Numbered from the stretch's first letter, positions 8,106-17,537 are shown. The stretch: 37,607 bases of DNA from Bacteroidota bacterium (GCA_010027395.1 RGVD01000001.1:1-37607), one strand, 5' to 3'. Notes: generated from the sequence alone by a model not told the origin. Numbers and translations are program-made.

Positions 8106-8915
8106 TTAACCTAAATAGGCTTTTAATATTTTGCTCTTGCTAGATTTACGCAATCTGCGTAGTGCCTTTTCTTTAATCTGACGAACACGCTCTCTGGTTA
8201 AACCAATTTTCTCGCTTATGTCTTCTAAAGTATGTGCAGGGCCACCATCAAGACCGTAGTAAAACTTCAATACATCTTTTTCTTTTTCGCTCAAAGTTGA
8301 AATAACACGGTTGATTTCTTTTTGAAGCGATTCGTTGATTAATTGAACATCTGGTCTTGGCTCATCGTTGCTATCCAACACACCTAAAAGGGTGTTGTCT
8401 TCGCCTTCTGTCAATGGGGCATCAATACTTAAATGTCTACCTGTACTTCTCATGGCATTTTCTACCTCAAGTACTGGAATATCCATTGCTTCTGCTATCT
8501 CATCAACAGTTGGCTCGCGCTCAAGTTCTTGTTCAAGTTTAGCAGCTGTGTTACCAATTCTACCAATTGAACCCACTTTGTTTAATGGCAAACGAACAAT
8601 ACGACTTTGGTCAGCCAAAGCTTGCAAAATGGACTGTCTAATCCACGCTTTAATCAAACCTAAATTTCCCTCATTAATTAAATCACCAAGGGTTAAACCT
8701 TGATTTTGATATTGTTTTGATACAGAAACAACAAAGCGTAAGTTGGCGTTTACTAAACGCTCTAATGCTACTTGATCTCCTTCACGAATTCTACGAGCTA
8801 GTTCCACCTCTTCTTGGGCATCAATCATCGGCACTTTGCTAATCTCATTCAGATACTTATCAAGCGATTTGCTTTCGCGATTAGTAAACTGTTTGCTTAT
8901 TTTAAGTTGTCTCAT
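8106..8915 (-). CDS. rpoD: Primary sigma factor RpoD/SigA, lacking regions 2.3-2.4
   Basis: Housekeeping sigma of the short Bacteroidota form: it recruits core RNA polymerase to TTTG/TAnnTTTG promoters. Region 1.2 (SLDKYLNEISK), 2.1 (NANLRFVVSVSKQYQ), 2.2 (DLINEGNLGLIKA), 3 (SRIVRLPLNKVG) and 4.2 (TRERVRQIKEKALRRL) are all clear, and it ends KILKAYLG as expected. It has 269 residues against about 287 for relatives. After A90 the protein goes straight to W91-IRQSI, so the 18 residues that carry RFDxxRGxKFxxYAxW (regions 2.3/2.4, promoter melting and -10 recognition) are absent without loss of frame (junction at about 8645/8646). As written it should not work as a primary sigma, so missing sequence in the assembly is likely. 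ATG at 8915 matches the usual MRQLKI start. Confidence 0.95.
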   Translation of the reverse strand: MRQLKISKQFTNRESKSLDKYLNEISKVPMIDAQEEVELARRIREGDQVALERLVNANLRFVVSVSKQYQNQGLTLGDLINEGNLGLIKAWIRQSILQALADQSRIVRLPLNKVGSIGRIGNTAAKLEQELEREPTVDEIAEAMDIPVLEVENAMRSTGRHLSIDAPLTEGEDNTLLGVLDSNDEPRPDVQLINESLQKEINRVISTLSEKEKDVLKFYYGLDGGPAHTLEDISEKIGLTRERVRQIKEKALRRLRKSSKSKILKAYLG

Positions 8916-9116
8916 CTATACGTCTTATTTCCTATTGTTAAGTGAATGTTTGAAATTTGGGTTGCAAATTTCGTAAAAGATAAGCCATTAACGAAAAAAA
9001 ACAATATAATTTATATAAGAATTTCTTTTACAGAGCATTAATGTTTTTAATTTACACCAATCAGCCAATATATTTCTACCTTTTTGTATGATAATTAGAC
9101 ACTTAGCCAAATTTGA

Positions 9117-12100
9117 TTAAAAGGTAAAATTTCTAGCTAAATCCACAGGGTTCAATTTGTTTAAATTTAACAAGAAGCTTGCTCGTTCAAAAGGGTGGTT
9201 TAAGCCTTTGTTATCCCATGCATTTTGAACATCTGTAGATGCAAAAAGAGGCAGGTAAATCTCGAAAATTCCTTTAGCAAGGCTAAGGTAAAGCCCACCG
9301 CTGTAACTTAATTGAGTTTTTGAAGGGTAATAAGTATGAGTTGTTCCGCCTCCTGTGCCAGAAGAATTGGTATAGCCAGAAGGAATTTCAAAATACACCA
9401 CATCTCCATAAACTCCAATAGGTAGTTTAATTGGAAAAGGAATGGTAATATTAGCAGATGTTAGCCAAGTTTTGCTGCTTCCAATGCTTACAAAATTTCT
9501 AAAACCAGCATCTCGGTTAATGATTTGTCGATCAAAAATTTGTTGTTGTGGGTTTCTTATATCGCCCCTTCTTCCCCCCATTAAAGATTCATCATATAAA
9601 TAGTCAAAGTATCCAGTTGTTCCACCTGCTTGGAAATAACTTTTCTCAAGTTGTAAATTTGTATATGAAGAACCATTTCCAGTATTAAAGAAGGTACCTG
9701 CAAATAATCTTATTTGTGCCGTTTTCTTACCGTCTTTGTACAAAAAACCTTGTGTAAATTCAGCACTTAAACGATTGTATTGGTAATCGAAGGTGCCCGA
9801 TTGGAAATCTATGTTTAGTGCGCTTGGATAGGTTTTTAAATCGTGTTTGAATTCGTGCTTAACATCCAAAGCTGAAAATGCTTGGTTATTCCAATTGCTG
9901 AAGAAATAGGTGTTTTGCTTGTTTTCTAAAATGCTGACATGACGAATGCTAAGCACATTGCTATATAAACTTCTTTCCGTTTTTTGTTTAAAATGAATTT
10001 CAATGAATGGAGCGAGTTTTTCATAAGTTGTAATTATATCTCTAACATATCCTAACGAATCTGTGTAACCGTCTTTTATCAAGCCCATGGAACCAAAACG
10101 TGAAGCATTAACCCCCACTTTTACTTTTCTAATAAGTCTATTTTTTGTGGTAAACATATTCCTTGATAGTTTCAAATAACCATTCAAATCATTGGTTGTG
10201 AAGCTATACATAGGAACAAAATCAAACTCGGTTTTTTGGGTAGGGAATATGTCGTTAGCAATGTATAGACCCAACAAACTTCTGTTGTAAACATTGTAAG
10301 CATATATAGGCAAAACAAATATTTGTTTGTGGTTACTTTTTTCAAGCGAAGGCAAAAATCTAATATCAAAACCATTGAAGGTTTTTAATAATCCTTTGGT
10401 TCTAATGGTATTGTTTTGTCTATACAAATCTAAGCTAGTTTCATCTCCATCAAGGGTCCATTGCACTGCCCCATTTTGGCTGGGTAATTCAATTGTTTGG
10501 GTACCACTGAACCCTCTAATGATGTTTCGAGAAAGAACCATTCCTTTTTCAGAAACAGACTGCACCTCAAATGGGGTATTTAAACCGCCTTTGTTTTTTA
10601 TTTTTAATAAGCTGATTGCTTTACCTTCAACCACTTTAGTTTTGAGGCCTAGCATTTTATAGTCCATTTTTTTGTTGCTAGCCATGATATCGTCAAAGAA
10701 CCATGAGAGGTTTTTACCGGTGAAGCCTTCAGCATGTTTTCTGAAATCTCCGGGTAAGGGGTGTTTAAACTTCCATAAATTATAATAGCTAATCATCATG
10801 GCATCAAATTGGTCGCTACCTAAATAGAATTGCAGATACTGAATACTCAGAGGATTTTTTGCATATACAATAGTTCCGTAGTTATTGTCTGTGTATGCTT
10901 CTGATCTGAGGTTACCAGCTTGGTCTGAATTCCTGCGGGCAGCGTATGCGTAGGTTAATTTTGTCATACCAAAACCTTTATTGTAAAAACCAAATAAGTC
11001 ATATATTTTCTTATTGCTTTTTTCCTCATCCGTTGTCACTTTTCTCTCCTCGCCACAACGGTTTTCATAATAGGTATTGATACTCTCATCCATCCAGGGG
11101 TATTCGCGTTCATTACTCCCAAGTATGCCATAAAACCAATTATGACCTACTTCATGAATAATAGTGGTTCTATCTATATTGCCACAGTTTGTAATGGTTG
11201 GATATTCCATGCCCCCACCTGCCTCCAATGGGGTTATTACCACTTGCACTAAGTTATAAGGATATTCACCAACCCTTTCTGAATAAAATTTAACTGCCTC
11301 GTTAGTATATTCAATTCCTTTTTTAGATGCGTTTTTTGCAAACAACCAAGTATCCACTTTTTTTGTTTTGGATAAGTTTACCACATCATGTAAGACCTGA
11401 AACTCTTTGCTACAAAACCATGCAAAATCATGCACATTGTTTTGAATATACCTAACAGTTTTTGTGTCAGTTTTTGAAGGATTTAGAGGGTCAATCGATA
11501 ATGAGTCTTTTCTGGATTTATTATTTAACCATTCTATTTCCTCTTTGGTTTGCAAATCTCCAGTAGCGGCAATAACATAGTCTTTAGGTAATGTGATGCT
11601 CACATCAAATCGTCCAAATTCACTATAAAATTCTCCTTGGTTTAAATAAGGCATAGGATTCCATCCATTCACATCATAAACTGCTGGTTTTGGGTACCAT
11701 TGAGAGATGCAAAACATTTGGTCTTCATGACCCATGCGACTAAAAACCTTTGGTATTTTAACAAAAAAAGGTGTAGCAATTTCTACCGTTTGATTAGGCA
11801 AAATTTCTTGACCCAAAGTGATTTTGGCTACGTCAATGTCTTTAGTTAATTGCCAAACACAAGCCTTGTTGTCAATAGTAAAGGCCAAACTATCTATATA
11901 ACCTCTATCTTCATTTTTTGCAAAATAGAAATCCGTTTTTCCATTTTCTAAATCCTGCTTGGCATAGGCTGTTTGATTGTTTTTATAGGCATTAGGCCAC
12001 AGGTGCATATATATTTCTTTTAATGCATCAGGCGAGTTGTTTGTATACTGGATCTTGATGTTGCCCATAAGGCTATTGCTTTTATCATTTAATCGTACAT

Positions 12101-12212
12101 CAATTGTGTAATTAACTGTTTGTTGCCACTTGCTTTGCTCAAGGTTTTTTTGTTGAGCAAAAACTGCATTCAGACAAATGCTAAAGAATAATAATGTAAT
12201 TGTTTTTTTCAT
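9117..12212 (-). CDS. M1-family zinc metallopeptidase fused to a C-terminal beta-barrel-like domain
   Basis: 1031 residues from ATG 12212 (MKKTITLLFF); the in-frame ATG at 12281 would run back into purK and precede the signal peptide, so I reject it. Residues 1-19 are a signal peptide ending VFAQ. The M1 catalytic part has GGMEYP at 333-337 (variant of the usual GAMEN) and the zinc site HEVGH at 353-357 with the third ligand E376 exactly 18 residues on. Residues from about 600 to the end have alternating aromatic/polar strands and finish with Phe, which suggests an outer-membrane barrel. Probably a surface or periplasmic aminopeptidase. It is third in the leftward bshA-purK group, 43 nt after purK. 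Substrate unknown. Confidence 0.85.
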   Translation of the reverse strand: MKKTITLLFFSICLNAVFAQQKNLEQSKWQQTVNYTIDVRLNDKSNSLMGNIKIQYTNNSPDALKEIYMHLWPNAYKNNQTAYAKQDLENGKTDFYFAKNEDRGYIDSLAFTIDNKACVWQLTKDIDVAKITLGQEILPNQTVEIATPFFVKIPKVFSRMGHEDQMFCISQWYPKPAVYDVNGWNPMPYLNQGEFYSEFGRFDVSITLPKDYVIAATGDLQTKEEIEWLNNKSRKDSLSIDPLNPSKTDTKTVRYIQNNVHDFAWFCSKEFQVLHDVVNLSKTKKVDTWLFAKNASKKGIEYTNEAVKFYSERVGEYPYNLVQVVITPLEAGGGMEYPTITNCGNIDRTTIIHEVGHNWFYGILGSNEREYPWMDESINTYYENRCGEERKVTTDEEKSNKKIYDLFGFYNKGFGMTKLTYAYAARRNSDQAGNLRSEAYTDNNYGTIVYAKNPLSIQYLQFYLGSDQFDAMMISYYNLWKFKHPLPGDFRKHAEGFTGKNLSWFFDDIMASNKKMDYKMLGLKTKVVEGKAISLLKIKNKGGLNTPFEVQSVSEKGMVLSRNIIRGFSGTQTIELPSQNGAVQWTLDGDETSLDLYRQNNTIRTKGLLKTFNGFDIRFLPSLEKSNHKQIFVLPIYAYNVYNRSLLGLYIANDIFPTQKTEFDFVPMYSFTTNDLNGYLKLSRNMFTTKNRLIRKVKVGVNASRFGSMGLIKDGYTDSLGYVRDIITTYEKLAPFIEIHFKQKTERSLYSNVLSIRHVSILENKQNTYFFSNWNNQAFSALDVKHEFKHDLKTYPSALNIDFQSGTFDYQYNRLSAEFTQGFLYKDGKKTAQIRLFAGTFFNTGNGSSYTNLQLEKSYFQAGGTTGYFDYLYDESLMGGRRGDIRNPQQQIFDRQIINRDAGFRNFVSIGSSKTWLTSANITIPFPIKLPIGVYGDVVYFEIPSGYTNSSGTGGGTTHTYYPSKTQLSYSGGLYLSLAKGIFEIYLPLFASTDVQNAWDNKGLNHPFERASFLLNLNKLNPVDLARNFTF

Positions 12213-12255
12213 ATTGAAAGCAATAATTAAAATGTTTGACCCAAAAAGGAATTTA

Positions 12256-13390
12256 TTATGGGTTGGGTTTAAAACTAACAAGTGAACTTACTTTATGGGC
12301 TTTTTTGTGAGCATCCTCTGGGCTTTCTGCCAATACGGTGATATGCCCCATTTTTCGCTTGGGTTTACATTCTTTTTTGCCATATAGGTGCACATACACA
12401 CCCTCCATAGCTGATATTTCCTCTAAACCTTCTAGTTGATAAGATCCTGAAAAATCATCAGCGCCTAATAGGTTTATCATGACAGCAGGCTTAATCGATT
12501 TGGTGCTACCTAATGGAATATTGGCAAGTATCCTTGCCAATTGTTCAAACTGCGATGTGTAGCAAGCCTCAATGCTATGGTGGCCGCTATTGTGCGCCCT
12601 TGGTGCAATTTCGTTTACTAAAATTTGATTATCATTGGATAGAAACATTTCAACAGCAAAAATGCCAATACCACCCAAAGCATTTACAGCATGAATAGCA
12701 ATTTCCTCTGCCTTTGGGGCATAAAAGAAAAGTAACCAAATTAGCCACAGGGTCAAATTCCATTTCTACGGATGGGTAGCAAAGTGTATTTCCATTTCTG
12801 TCTCTGGCCACAATCACTGATAACTCTTTTTGGCAGGGAATAAATTCTTCAAGCACACAAGCTTGCTCAAAAGGTATTGAATTTAAGTCCGCTAAAATAG
12901 TAGATTTATTAAGCAACATTACACCTTTCCCATCGTAGCCATCTTTACGAGTTTTAGCAGCAAACTTTTCAGATTTTATTTGTCCTAATGCATTTGCCCA
13001 TTCATTTTTATTATTAACCAATACAAATGAACTTGTAGGAATATTGTTATCAAGATAAAATTGCTTTTGTAAGCCTTTATCCTGAATGATTTGAAGCACT
13101 TTGGGTGAAGGGATTATGGTTTTACCTTCTGATTCAAGCTTCAAAAGGACTTCTGTATTTACATGTTCAATTTCATAACTGATTACATCCGAAATTTCGG
13201 CTAACTTTCTAATAGCTGCTTCATCCTGCAAACTGCCCACGATTAGTTTATCACAAATATTTGCACAAGGGCAATTTGGATCGTTTTCGAGTATATTAAA
13301 GGTTAAGTTAAGTCTTAAACTTTCCTCAATCATCATGCGGCCTAATTGACCGCCCCCTAGAATGCCTATTCTTGTTTGCAATGGATTCAT
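12256..13390 (-). CDS. purK: 5-(carboxyamino)imidazole ribonucleotide synthase, frame-disrupted
   Basis: ATP-grasp enzyme of purine synthesis that converts AIR, ATP and bicarbonate to N5-CAIR. The N-terminal frame (13390 to about 12730) has the nucleotide-fold start RIGILGGGQLGRMM, KTRKDGYDGKG, and ends in EFDPVANLVTFLLCP. The C-terminal frame (to 12256) resumes with KAEEIAIHAVNALGGIGIF, then NEIAPRAHNSGHHSIE and KRKMGHIT. Relatives have about 9 residues between the CP and KAEE motifs; here one nucleotide remains, so about 26 nt are missing near 12724-12728 and the frame moves +1. All other landmarks are present. It starts 11 nt after bshA ends and is probably co-transcribed with it. Read literally, the product is truncated. 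Confidence 0.9.
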
Positions 13391-13401
13391 TTTATATCTG
13401 T

Positions 13402-14535
13402 TTAGTTTGCTGCAGCTTGTAAAACTTGTAAGTAAAAATTCTCATATTTAGGTACGATATTATTAATATCAAATTCCTCAGCCCTTGTCAATGCTGCCTT
13501 TTTAAATTGTTGGAGTCTTTCATTGTTCTCTAAAATATAAATAGCTTTCTCAGCCATAGTGCATACATCACCTACGTTGCACAAAAATCCTGTAACACCC
13601 TCTACGTTTAATTCAGGAATACCTCCAGCATTGCTTGATACAACAGGAACCTCGCAGGCCATAGCCTCTAAGGCTGCCAAACCAAAACTTTCCGTTTCGC
13701 TTGGTAAAAGAAATAAATCACAAATAGACAATATTTCTTCAACAGGGTTTTGTTTTCCTAAAAAACTGATGCTATTGCCAAGGTTAAGATCGCGGCAAAG
13801 AATCTCAATGGTACTTCGTTCAGGACCATCGCCCACAAGAAGCAATTTTGCTGGTATCTTCTCCTTAATTTTAGCAAATGTTTTCACTACATCATCTACT
13901 CTTTTTACTTTTCTGAAATTGGATGTGTGAACAATTAACATTTCACCATTAGGGGCAATGGCTTTTTTAAAGTGCTCGCGGTCTTGCTTGCTAAAACGAG
14001 TAATATCAATAAAATTGGGTATTACTTCAATGTGCTTTTGGGTATTAAAATGGCTATAGGTATCTTGCTTTAAAGAATCTGAAACTGATGTAACCGCATC
14101 AGATTGATTGATAGAGTATGTTACAACAGGTGTAAAGGAAGGGTCTTTTCCAACCAAAGTAATGTCTGTGCCATGCAGAGTAGTAATAACGGGAATATAT
14201 ATGCCTTCACTAGCCAATATTTGCTTGGCCATGATAGCTGCCGAAGCATGCGGAATGGCATAATGTACATGCAGCAAATCCAGTTTTTCAAATTTTACAA
14301 CATCTACCAAACGACTCGTAAGCGCTGTTTCATATGGAGGGAAATCGAATAATGGATAACTTGATACATAGACCTCATGGTAAAAAATATTTCCTGTAAA
14401 AAAATCTAAGCGGGCAGGTTGCTTATAGGTGATAAAATGCACATCATGACCTCGCATTGCTAATGCTTTGCCTAGTTCTGTGGCTACCACTCCGCTTCCC
14501 CCATAGGTTGGATAACAAACAATTCCTATTTTCAT
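13402..14535 (-). CDS. bshA: N-acetyl-alpha-D-glucosaminyl L-malate synthase (bacillithiol synthesis)
   Basis: GT-B fold glycosyltransferase family 4 enzyme that joins GlcNAc from UDP-GlcNAc to L-malate, the first step of bacillithiol production. 377 residues, the same length as Bacillus BshA. Landmarks are the glycine-rich loop YPTYGGSGVVATELG, TLHGTDITLVG, SNFRKVKRVDDV, LLLVGDGPE and the donor-binding ESFGLAALEAMACEVPVV. I chose ATG 14535 (MKIGIVCYP) because this opening is conserved; the ATG four codons upstream is possible. It is first in a leftward group with purK and the M1 peptidase and has a consensus promoter at 14580-14610. Confidence 0.92.
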   Translation of the reverse strand: MKIGIVCYPTYGGSGVVATELGKALAMRGHDVHFITYKQPARLDFFTGNIFYHEVYVSSYPLFDFPPYETALTSRLVDVVKFEKLDLLHVHYAIPHASAAIMAKQILASEGIYIPVITTLHGTDITLVGKDPSFTPVVTYSINQSDAVTSVSDSLKQDTYSHFNTQKHIEVIPNFIDITRFSKQDREHFKKAIAPNGEMLIVHTSNFRKVKRVDDVVKTFAKIKEKIPAKLLLVGDGPERSTIEILCRDLNLGNSISFLGKQNPVEEILSICDLFLLPSETESFGLAALEAMACEVPVVSSNAGGIPELNVEGVTGFLCNVGDVCTMAEKAIYILENNERLQQFKKAALTRAEEFDINNIVPKYENFYLQVLQAAAN

Positions 14536-14579
14536 ATAAATATTCATTCAAAACAAATTGTGTAATGTTTTGAAGTTTG

Positions 14580-14610
14580 CAAACCTAAAACAATAAATAT
14601 AGGCATCAAA
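14580..14610 (-). promoter_or_regulatory. bshA promoter (Bacteroidota type)
   Basis: On the minus strand, -33 TTTG (CAAA at 14607-14610), a 19-nt spacer and -7 TAGGTTTG (14580-14587) match the phylum consensus exactly. It would drive bshA and probably purK and the M1 gene, with a leader of about 35-40 nt. Confidence 0.7.
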
Positions 14611-14733
14611 CCCTTTTGTTTAATATTTACGTTAATTAACTAAAGGGCTCATTTATAGTCGTAATTTGATAAAAATTAACCTCGCAGGTGCTAAACATCT
14701 GGCTAAATATTATTTTGCAACCAAATATTCAAT

Positions 14734-15606
14734 ATGTCAATATTAGACGAGATAAAATTCCGCTTTCAACAAAACAATGCCATAACGCGCATTATTTTTT
14801 TGAATGTTTTTGTTTTTTTGTTCTTTTCTGTTCTATCAGTTCTAGGTTTTTTATTTAATCAGTCTATCTTTTCTGACATTGTTAGCTATTTCGTACTTCC
14901 ATCAAATCTCTCAAAACTTATATTTCACCCTTGGAGCATTCTCACATACATGTTCCTTCATGATGGCTTTATGCATATTTTGTTTAACATGCTTTGGCTA
15001 TATTGGATTGGAAGTTTACTTCAAGAATACTTGGGCAATACAAAAACTTATCAAGCGTATTTCTTAGGTGGCATTTCAGGAGGTTTACTCTATTTGCTGG
15101 CCTATAACCTAATGCCTGTTTTTGCTGCCAATGTTTCATATTCATTTGCCCTAGGCGCTTCAGCAGGTGTGCTTGCTGTGGTTTGTGCAGCAGCTACTTT
15201 GCTTCCCGACTATAATTTCCAGTTACTTTTTTTTGGAAATGTAAAGCTAAAATACATCGCCTTAATTAGTGTTTTGCTTGATTTAATTAGCATACCTCAA
15301 GGAAATGCCGGTGGGCACATTGCACATTTGGGTGGTGCTTTATTTGGTTATTTGTTCATCAAATTGATATATGCCAATAACAATCTATCTCATAGATTGG
15401 ATGCCTTGTTTGATGGAATATTAAATGTGTTTACTACTAAACCCAAAATCAAAATCCAACATAAAACCACTTTTATGAAAACTGCAAGCAATGTTAGGCC
15501 AAGTCAGGTGGATGTGGATGTGATTTTGGATAAAATTTCAAAATCAGGTTACGAGAGTTTGTCGCAAGCCGAAAAGGAAACATTATTTAAAGCAAGCAAA
15601 GATTAG
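14734..15606 (+). CDS. Rhomboid-family intramembrane serine protease
   Basis: 290 residues with about six membrane segments between residues 17 and 213. The catalytic dyad is visible: S143 in GASAG and H198 in AHLGG. The loop-1 region (TYMFLHDGFMHILFNMLWL) has the family's conserved histidine/asparagine pattern. It cuts substrates inside the membrane; the targets are unknown. A soluble tail of about 75 residues follows the last helix and ends in a charged helix-forming segment. The next gene (EEP-family protein) begins 10 nt after its stop, so the two probably form an operon. Confidence 0.92.
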   Translation: MSILDEIKFRFQQNNAITRIIFLNVFVFLFFSVLSVLGFLFNQSIFSDIVSYFVLPSNLSKLIFHPWSILTYMFLHDGFMHILFNMLWLYWIGSLLQEYLGNTKTYQAYFLGGISGGLLYLLAYNLMPVFAANVSYSFALGASAGVLAVVCAAATLLPDYNFQLLFFGNVKLKYIALISVLLDLISIPQGNAGGHIAHLGGALFGYLFIKLIYANNNLSHRLDALFDGILNVFTTKPKIKIQHKTTFMKTASNVRPSQVDVDVILDKISKSGYESLSQAEKETLFKASKD

Positions 15607-15616
15607 AGTTATCAAT

Positions 15617-16702
15617 ATGAAGTATATCAATCATATAGTTTTTATAATCAATGTTTTTGCATTGCTTGCACTATTAGGTTCTTACTTGGCACCTTATATT
15701 AGCCCAGCTGTTTTATGGCCAATAGCATTTTTAGGTTTGGCCTTTCCCCTGATTTTTATTATCAATTTTTGCTTTGTATTTTATTGGTTGCTTCAATGGG
15801 ATATTAGAATTTGGTATGCCATAGCCGTATTGCTGCTAGGCTCTTTTCACATATATCATTTTATTCAGTTTGGAACCAAAAAGACTGAGCAAAAAAATAA
15901 TAGGATAAATATTATTTCCTTTAATACCCATAATTTTGGGGTATACGAGTCCGATAATATTTACGATAGCTCAGTATTTTTTAATGTGCTTCGAGACTTA
16001 AATCCAGATATTATGTGTTTCCAAGAGTTTGTAGACATTAAAACGGATGTAGATACCAAAATGTACAAGCAGTTATTCAAAGAATATAAACATCTCTACA
16101 AAGTAAATGTAAATGATAACGACTCAAATCCAACTGGCTACAGTGTCTCCATTTTCACTAAATACAAAATTCTTGAAAGCGGGCTTGTTGAGAGGGTAAA
16201 TGCAGGTGGTAATTGCACTATTTATTGTGATTTGGTAACCGATAAAGACACCATAAGGGTAGTTAATACACATCTGAAAAGTATTAGCTTTCAGCAAAAG
16301 GACTTTGAAACCATATCTGAATTAAAAAATGGTGATAACCAATCTAAGGTAGATTTTACAAGTGTAAAAGGGATATTTGCTCGACTTAAATACGCTTTCG
16401 TTTCTCGCTCCAAACAAGTTGACATCATTAAGAATTTTATTGATTACTCGCCATATAAAGTTATCATTTGTGGCGATTTTAATGACTCTCCCACAAGCTA
16501 TTCATATAACATGCTGCGAGGCGATAAAAAAGATGCATTTGTAGAATCTGGTTCGGGTGTAAGCCCCACTTATATTGGTAAAATGCCCAATTTTAGAATT
16601 GACTATATTCTGTGTGACAAAGCTTTTCAAGTTTTTAATTACAAACCTCAAAAGCTCAACTTTAGTGATCACAAAATGATTTCCGCTACCCTGATATATT
16701 AA
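15617..16702 (+). CDS. Membrane-anchored endonuclease/exonuclease/phosphatase-family protein
   Basis: 361 residues. Three hydrophobic segments fill residues 1-80, followed by an EEP-fold domain. Metal and catalytic motifs appear in order: SFNTHNFG, CFQEF (metal-binding Glu), NTHLKS, CGDFND (Asp-x-Asn) and the terminal SDHKMI (catalytic His). RIDYIL is also typical. The fold covers Mg-dependent phosphodiesterases and phosphatases acting on DNA, lipids or sugars; the substrate cannot be told. The helices probably place the catalytic domain at the inner membrane. Downstream of, and probably co-transcribed with, the rhomboid gene. It looks complete. Confidence 0.85.
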   Translation: MKYINHIVFIINVFALLALLGSYLAPYISPAVLWPIAFLGLAFPLIFIINFCFVFYWLLQWDIRIWYAIAVLLLGSFHIYHFIQFGTKKTEQKNNRINIISFNTHNFGVYESDNIYDSSVFFNVLRDLNPDIMCFQEFVDIKTDVDTKMYKQLFKEYKHLYKVNVNDNDSNPTGYSVSIFTKYKILESGLVERVNAGGNCTIYCDLVTDKDTIRVVNTHLKSISFQQKDFETISELKNGDNQSKVDFTSVKGIFARLKYAFVSRSKQVDIIKNFIDYSPYKVIICGDFNDSPTSYSYNMLRGDKKDAFVESGSGVSPTYIGKMPNFRIDYILCDKAFQVFNYKPQKLNFSDHKMISATLIY

Positions 16703-16768
16703 CGGTTGTGACAAATAGTCCACAAAACATTCTCGGTATTGAGTTTGTGATTTAACATATTAATCAGT

Positions 16769-16776
16769 TAGTTTTG
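16769..16776 (+). promoter_or_regulatory. -7 element for the HesB/IscA gene
   Basis: TAGTTTTG matches TAnnTTTG and lies 23 nt before the ATG. A TTTG at 16744-16747 is the possible -33 element, with a rather long 21-nt spacer. Confidence 0.45.
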
Positions 16777-16799
16777 CAAACAAATAAGATATTCAAATC

Positions 16800-17126
16800 A
16801 TGTTAACCATAAGCGAAAAAGCAAAGAACCGTATAGCCGAATTAAAAAGCGAATCTCATTTTGATGAAAATTATTTTTTAAGGGTATGGGTTGAAAGTGG
16901 AGGATGCTCTGGCTTATCTTATAAATTAGATTTTGATAACCAAGACAAGCCTGGAGATGAGGTTTTTGGGGATGTTGGCGTAAAAGTGGTTACTGATAAG
17001 AGAAGTGTTTTATACCTATTTGGAACTGAATTGGACTTTTCTGATGGATTGAATGGAAAAGGCTTCACCTTCAATAACCCCAATGCTTCACGTACTTGTA
17101 GCTGTGGCGAAAGTTTTGCAGTCTAA
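16800..17126 (+). CDS. A-type iron-sulfur cluster assembly protein (HesB/IscA/ErpA family)
   Basis: 108 residues with the three invariant cysteines of A-type carriers: C36 in GGCSG, and C100 and C102 in the C-terminal CSCGESF motif. Such proteins bind iron or Fe-S clusters and hand them to client apoproteins in the cytoplasm. Members in Bacteroidota usually work with the SUF system, but no suf genes are in view. The length is normal and ATG 16800 gives the standard MLTISEKAK start. It appears to be a single-gene unit between the EEP gene and rpsT. Confidence 0.93.
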   Translation: MLTISEKAKNRIAELKSESHFDENYFLRVWVESGGCSGLSYKLDFDNQDKPGDEVFGDVGVKVVTDKRSVLYLFGTELDFSDGLNGKGFTFNNPNASRTCSCGESFAV

Positions 17127-17155
17127 TACAATATTTTAACAAATTGTTGAAAAGA

Positions 17156-17186
17156 TTTGATTATTACACTTCATGGCATATATTTG
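17156..17186 (+). promoter_or_regulatory. rpsT promoter (exact Bacteroidota consensus)
   Basis: -33 TTTG at 17156-17159, a 19-nt spacer and -7 TATATTTG at 17179-17186. This is the best match in the window and lies 39 nt before the rpsT start codon. Confidence 0.75.
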
Positions 17187-17225
17187 CAGCCCTATTGAAA
17201 TTTTTATAGCGTAAATTATTTAGAA

Positions 17226-17516
17226 ATGGCAAACCATAAATCATCAATTAAAAGAATTAGAAGCAACGCAGCTAAGCGTTTGCGCAATCGTTACCAAGCT
17301 AAAACAACTCGTACATTAATTAAAAGACTTAGAACTTCAACTGAGAAGCCTGAAGCAGAAAAATTATATGTTGAGGTTTCTTCTATGTTAGACAAATTAG
17401 CAAAAAAGAATGTTATTCACAAAAATAAAGCCTCTAACCAAAAATCAAAATTGGCTAAAGTGTTAAAAAAAGTGGGTACTGTGGTTGCAAAAAAATCATC
17501 AAAGAAAAAAGCGTAA
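17226..17516 (+). CDS. rpsT: 30S ribosomal protein S20
   Basis: 96 residues, very basic and helical, opening MANHKSSIKRIRSNAAKRLR as S20 does. It binds 16S rRNA early in 30S assembly. The C-terminus has a Lys-rich tail (KKSSKKKA) slightly longer than in many relatives. It is a single-gene unit with its own strong promoter (17156-17186) and terminator (17538-17569). Confidence 0.96.
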   Translation: MANHKSSIKRIRSNAAKRLRNRYQAKTTRTLIKRLRTSTEKPEAEKLYVEVSSMLDKLAKKNVIHKNKASNQKSKLAKVLKKVGTVVAKKSSKKKA

Positions 17517-17537
17517 TCAGCTCATTTTTATATATTT

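Noticed and set aside
12213..12281. Longer start of the M1 peptidase at 12281
   Set aside because: It overlaps purK and places 23 extra residues before a good signal peptide that begins at ATG 12212.
12700..12760. Programmed +1 frameshifting in purK or ftsH
   Set aside because: Recoding could join the frames but would not supply the missing conserved residues; deletion or assembly loss explains both.
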